From JASTVH01 sp042862465 (GTDB lineage: Bacteria > Pseudomonadota > Gammaproteobacteria > Pseudomonadales > Oleiphilaceae), in contig JASTVH010000005.1 in assembly GCA_042862465.1 (NCBI GenBank), forward strand, positions 248,001 through 312,000: a stretch of DNA of 64,000 nucleotides, written 5' to 3'. Positions 61,082 through 64,000 of this stretch are shown here, piece after piece. Under the pieces are notes generated by a model. It worked only from the letters and a program-made list of their open reading frames with translations. It did not search any database and had not been told where the DNA came from. Each line of letters starts with the position of its first letter. Position 1 is the stretch's first letter. Position numbers and translations under genes: made by a program.

Positions 61082-61849
61082 ATGTCAGTGCTGCGCACAC
61101 TTTACAATCGGGCCCTCTCAGAGGAAAGCCGTTACTGGATTTACAAGCTCCGTCATCCAAAGGAGTTTCAACACCTGACGCAGCGGGTTAATCGCCATCC
61201 GAAGGCGGATTTTTCCCTCAAAGGATGTGTTGAGCGAGAAGCTATATTTGTTCATATTACAAAATCAGCGGGTACGTCCATTGCGCTGAGTCTGTTTGAT
61301 GCCTTGCCCTACCACTATACCGCTTGGCAATACCGAGTCATTTTCGGGCGCAAAGCTTTTAACCGATATTTCAAATTTACGTTCGTTCGTAACCCCTGGG
61401 ATAGGCTGTATTCAGCCTATTCCTATTTGAATAATGGCGGTTGGGATGAATACGATCGTCGCTGGGCGAAAAAAAATCTAGCAGACGTCGGCACATTTGA
61501 TGAGTTTGTGCTCGATTGGTTAACTCCCGAGCGCCTCAATAGCCACATACACCTTTGGCCACAGAATTGGTTTGTGCTTGACGCAAAGGACCGGCTACTC
61601 GTGGATTATCTTGGCTACTTTGAAACAATTCATGAAGACTTCAAGTTAATTGCCAGCCGTGTGAACCCGGTAGCATCCTTGCAGCATACAAATGCTTCAC
61701 CTCGCAGCGACTATCGTTCAGTATATTCAAGCGAGGCTATTGAACGGGTAGCTTCGCTTTATGATAGAGATATTAAATTTTTCGGCTATCAGTTCGATGA
61801 CCTTAAGCGAAAACGAGTGGAAGGGGGGATGCTGGTGAATGATGTTTAG
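61082..61849 (+). CDS. Sulfotransferase family 2 protein, third
   Basis: A 255-residue carbohydrate-type sulfotransferase: IFVHITKSAGTSIALSLFDA binds the 5'-phosphosulfate, and FKFTFVRNPWDRLYSAYSYL the 3'-phosphate. The family differs from the two sulfotransferases at 47.5-49.2 kb, so it probably modifies a different position. ATG with GGGAAG upstream. It seems to be its own transcription unit. About 218 bases follow before the next gene. Confidence 0.9.
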   Translation: MSVLRTLYNRALSEESRYWIYKLRHPKEFQHLTQRVNRHPKADFSLKGCVEREAIFVHITKSAGTSIALSLFDALPYHYTAWQYRVIFGRKAFNRYFKFTFVRNPWDRLYSAYSYLNNGGWDEYDRRWAKKNLADVGTFDEFVLDWLTPERLNSHIHLWPQNWFVLDAKDRLLVDYLGYFETIHEDFKLIASRVNPVASLQHTNASPRSDYRSVYSSEAIERVASLYDRDIKFFGYQFDDLKRKRVEGGMLVNDV

Positions 61850-62067
61850 GTAGGTGTCTTCGAATCATTTGATAGTGCGGAAAAGCGTAACATACAAAAC
61901 AATAAAAACGAGTCAGACACGGCCTCCCATCAATTGCACCAAATTTTCTCGAGCGGGTTCCCTTGTTAGCTTCGGTACAGCCAAATCTGCAGCCAGATTA
62001 ATATAATGGAAAACCGTTGGAGTGCTTGTATGGTTAGGCGCTGTCGACATAATAGGGACTAAAATCT
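61850..62067 (+). other. Intergenic stretch before the last glycosyltransferase
   Basis: No gene. TATAAT (62002-62007) may be a -10 element, but I see no matching -35. A small hairpin AATCTG-CAGC-CAGATT (61984-61999) sits just before it. Confidence 0.35.
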
Positions 62068-63018
62068 ATGGCTGACGTTTCGGTTATTGTTCCACTGTAC
62101 AACCGTGCCGATGTTGTAGCTGGAACAATCGACAGCATCCTCTCGCAGGACTTTGATGGCGAGGTCGAGATCATAGTGGTGGATGACGGCTCCACTGATA
62201 ACGCTGCGCAGACCGTGCCCTCCCGGTACCCCCAGATCACCTACTTGCAAAAGAACAATGGCGGTGTCTCCAGTGCTCGGAATTATGGAATGGCAAAGGC
62301 TTCGGGGCGCTATATCGCGTTTCTCGACAGCGATGACCTTTTTGAACCGGATAAGCTTTCGACATCGATTGAGCTATTGGAGCAGGAGCCAGAGTCGGGT
62401 TTTGTTTTTACCGACTTCTCACGGTTTAATATAGGTGCGCCGGATCACCTTTTTGAGAAAACCAACTCCTTTTTTTTCAAAAGAATCTATAGCTACTGTT
62501 TCGAGCATAACCAGATTGGAGAAAAAGCCTATCTGTTGTCGCAGCAGGACGTATTGAACCTTCTTGTCGAAGGCTACTTTATGTCGCCTTGTACACTGGT
62601 GCTACGCAAGGAGCTCACGCAACACACGCTCCAATGGCCAGAGCACCGCTCGATCTCTGAGGATTTTCAGTTTTTTCTTGGCCTGGCTCAGCAAGTCGGT
62701 GGCATCTATATCGACCATCCGCAGACTCGCGTAGGGCGTGGTGCTGATAACCTCTCCATGAACCATCTGGCGTGTCATGAAGCTGATGTGGAAGTGCTAA
62801 AGGAGTTAATCGCCAGCAAGGCCCAAGACCCTGGCTTCCGGAAGTTCGTCAAAAGAAATCTTTCCCGGCGCCTGTGTGGATTGGCATGGAATTATCGGGT
62901 CAAAGATTACGAGCAAAAGGCCAAAGCCGCCTATTTGGAGTCATATAAACTGAGCCCTGGCAATTTTCGCCCGTTGGTTGGCTATTTGCGCACCCTTGTA
63001 GGCGCAAAAGGGGGCTGA
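62068..63018 (+). CDS. Glycosyltransferase family 2
   Basis: A 316-residue GT-A enzyme: VSVIVPLYNRADVVAGTIDS, VEIIVVDDGSTDNAAQ, NNGGVSSARNYGMAKASGRY, and FLDSDDLFEPDKL as the metal site. The C-terminal helical part (RRLCGLAWNYRVKDYEQKAK) parallels the paralogue at 54.0-55.0 kb. It is convergent with the exosortase gene, 132 bases apart; that gap shows no clear terminator. Confidence 0.92.
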   Translation: MADVSVIVPLYNRADVVAGTIDSILSQDFDGEVEIIVVDDGSTDNAAQTVPSRYPQITYLQKNNGGVSSARNYGMAKASGRYIAFLDSDDLFEPDKLSTSIELLEQEPESGFVFTDFSRFNIGAPDHLFEKTNSFFFKRIYSYCFEHNQIGEKAYLLSQQDVLNLLVEGYFMSPCTLVLRKELTQHTLQWPEHRSISEDFQFFLGLAQQVGGIYIDHPQTRVGRGADNLSMNHLACHEADVEVLKELIASKAQDPGFRKFVKRNLSRRLCGLAWNYRVKDYEQKAKAAYLESYKLSPGNFRPLVGYLRTLVGAKGG

Positions 63019-63150
63019 CAAGCCATTGCTATTAGCAGGCTGTTGAAGTTAAACCGGAATACTTTTGGACTGTTAGATCTAATAAATCCCCAACAAAACC
63101 CTGGCGGTCATGATCGTCTCCCAGATCCACAAATGAGCGATAGGGTAGTT

Positions 63151-64000
63151 CTACAGGTCATTTAGAAATGATCTGAAAGTCTCCCGCTGCTTTTTGCATG
63201 ATTCCGGGGATGGCGACTTACAGTTTGCTGCCAGTGCCCAAAACTCTCCCTGATTATGTCCGGCCAACTTCTTCAGGCCTCCAACGAGCTTGGTTTCCAA
63301 TTTGGATACACTCTTAAAGCCAGCAGTGTCATACCACCACCAAACAATGATCCATTCGTTGTTCGATCTGTTTTTTAAAAGCAATTCTTTTACCTGAGTG
63401 GCGCCGAGGCGGCTCTCAGGCGCCTTTTCAACGCCTGAGGAGACCAGTTCCCATTTTTCTGGGTCATAGATCTTGTTTCGATAATAGATGAGTTCACTGT
63501 CCTGGTGTTGCTGATTGTAAGCCACCAAATACACTTGGAGCTTTTGGAAGCTTTCCGATACGTAAATCCCCCCTTTATCTATGTCGGCATTAAAGAATGA
63601 GGGCGTCCAAATATTGATGTTTGAGAGTGGACCCTGCCATGGCGACTGGACGCGGGGAAGGTTCGGTAACGTTTCGGGCGTACCCTTATTTAACAGATCA
63701 GTTTGTACAAAAAAGAAAACCGGTATGAACGCTACCACAGCCGATGAAGCAATGATCCAGGATTTGAAAAAACGATGTTGCTGCTTCTCAGGAGCCGGTT
63801 TGTCAGCCGCTAGATTTGAAGGTGTTGCGACAGGTTCCAATTTACGGGCGATAAAAAAGAACGGCATCAATGTGAATACAACAAATATAACCCAACCGAA
63901 CAATTCATGGTCTTTTACAATGGGGCTTTGCATTTCGCTGTAATGGCCAATCAGAATAATGCCAAAAACCCTCAGCCAGTTAGAGAGCATTGATAAGAAA
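63151..64000 (-). CDS. xrtA: Exosortase A fused to EpsI domain (XrtA), partial at window edge
   Basis: A 283-codon C-terminal part of a larger gene that continues beyond the right edge: the frame is open to the last base, and the ATG at 63990 is internal. The start NWLRVFGIILIGH and DHELFGW carry the catalytic Arg (63970-63972) and His (63907-63909) of exosortases; the catalytic Cys would lie outside. A TM helix at 63.7 kb is followed by an EpsI-type domain (SPWQGPLSNINIWTPSF, VYLVAYNQQHQDSELIYYRN). Exosortase cuts PEP-CTERM tags. It is the likely processor for the three tagged proteins here. Confidence 0.9.
   Translation of the reverse strand, partial: FLSMLSNWLRVFGIILIGHYSEMQSPIVKDHELFGWVIFVVFTLMPFFFIARKLEPVATPSNLAADKPAPEKQQHRFFKSWIIASSAVVAFIPVFFFVQTDLLNKGTPETLPNLPRVQSPWQGPLSNINIWTPSFFNADIDKGGIYVSESFQKLQVYLVAYNQQHQDSELIYYRNKIYDPEKWELVSSGVEKAPESRLGATQVKELLLKNRSNNEWIIVWWWYDTAGFKSVSKLETKLVGGLKKLAGHNQGEFWALAANCKSPSPESCKKQRETFRSFLNDL

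Overview
The window is a chromosomal segment of a marine-type gammaproteobacterium, most likely Marinobacter or a close relative. That assignment is inference: the gene order cspD / clpS-clpA / infA / bpt / aat / trxB, and later PilZ / Lol / DUF2062 / comEC / exbBD / msbA / lpxK / kdsB / murB, is of the kind seen in Pseudomonas and Marinobacter, and the first half is GC-rich. No tRNA, rRNA, insertion sequence or CRISPR array was seen.

Region 1 (about 0.1-23.9 kb) is conserved housekeeping. It holds an N-degron proteolysis cluster (clpS, clpA, and the aminoacyl-transferases bpt and aat), infA, trxB, an orphan MoxR ATPase, and agmatine-to-putrescine conversion (aguA, aguB). A PilZ protein, a Lol lipoprotein exporter with a single permease gene (LolF-like), ComEC, ExbB/ExbD and an envelope-precursor run (msbA, lpxK, Trm112-like, kdsB, LMW phosphatase, murB) follow. 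It ends with prpD and a strong bidirectional terminator.

Region 2 (about 23.9-64.0 kb) is a large exosortase A (XrtA)/PEP-CTERM exopolysaccharide locus. A canonical PEP-CTERM protein and a TviB-like UDP-sugar dehydrogenase lie at its left edge. The core operon then reads: initiating sugar transferase, export lipoprotein, chain-length protein, tyrosine-autokinase-like protein, outer-membrane protein, deacetylase and FemAB-like protein. It continues into a 1937-residue A-T-C-A-T-TE nonribosomal peptide synthetase whose specificity residues I read by eye as Gly then Val. Next come glycosyltransferases, an inverted ATP-grasp enzyme, a Wzb-like phosphatase, a Wzy/ligase-like protein, a Wzx-like flippase and two sulfotransferases. 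An AT-rich accessory stretch (about 49.2-56.2 kb) carries a secreted jelly-roll-like protein and two variant PEP-CTERM proteins. More glycosyltransferases, a second deacetylase, a DegT-type protein and a third sulfotransferase follow. The window ends inside an exosortase A-EpsI fusion on the minus strand that runs off the right edge.

The working picture is a sulfated, deacetylated, possibly aminoacyl- or peptide-substituted exopolysaccharide made by a Wzx/Wzy route, with surface proteins processed by XrtA. The three PEP-CTERM-type genes, and one glycosyltransferase gene, are each preceded by a sigma-54 type -24/-12 element. The most unusual points are the NRPS in the polysaccharide locus, the kinase-like protein lacking the Walker A lysine, the SerRS-like coiled coil on the FemAB protein, and the sigma-54 elements.
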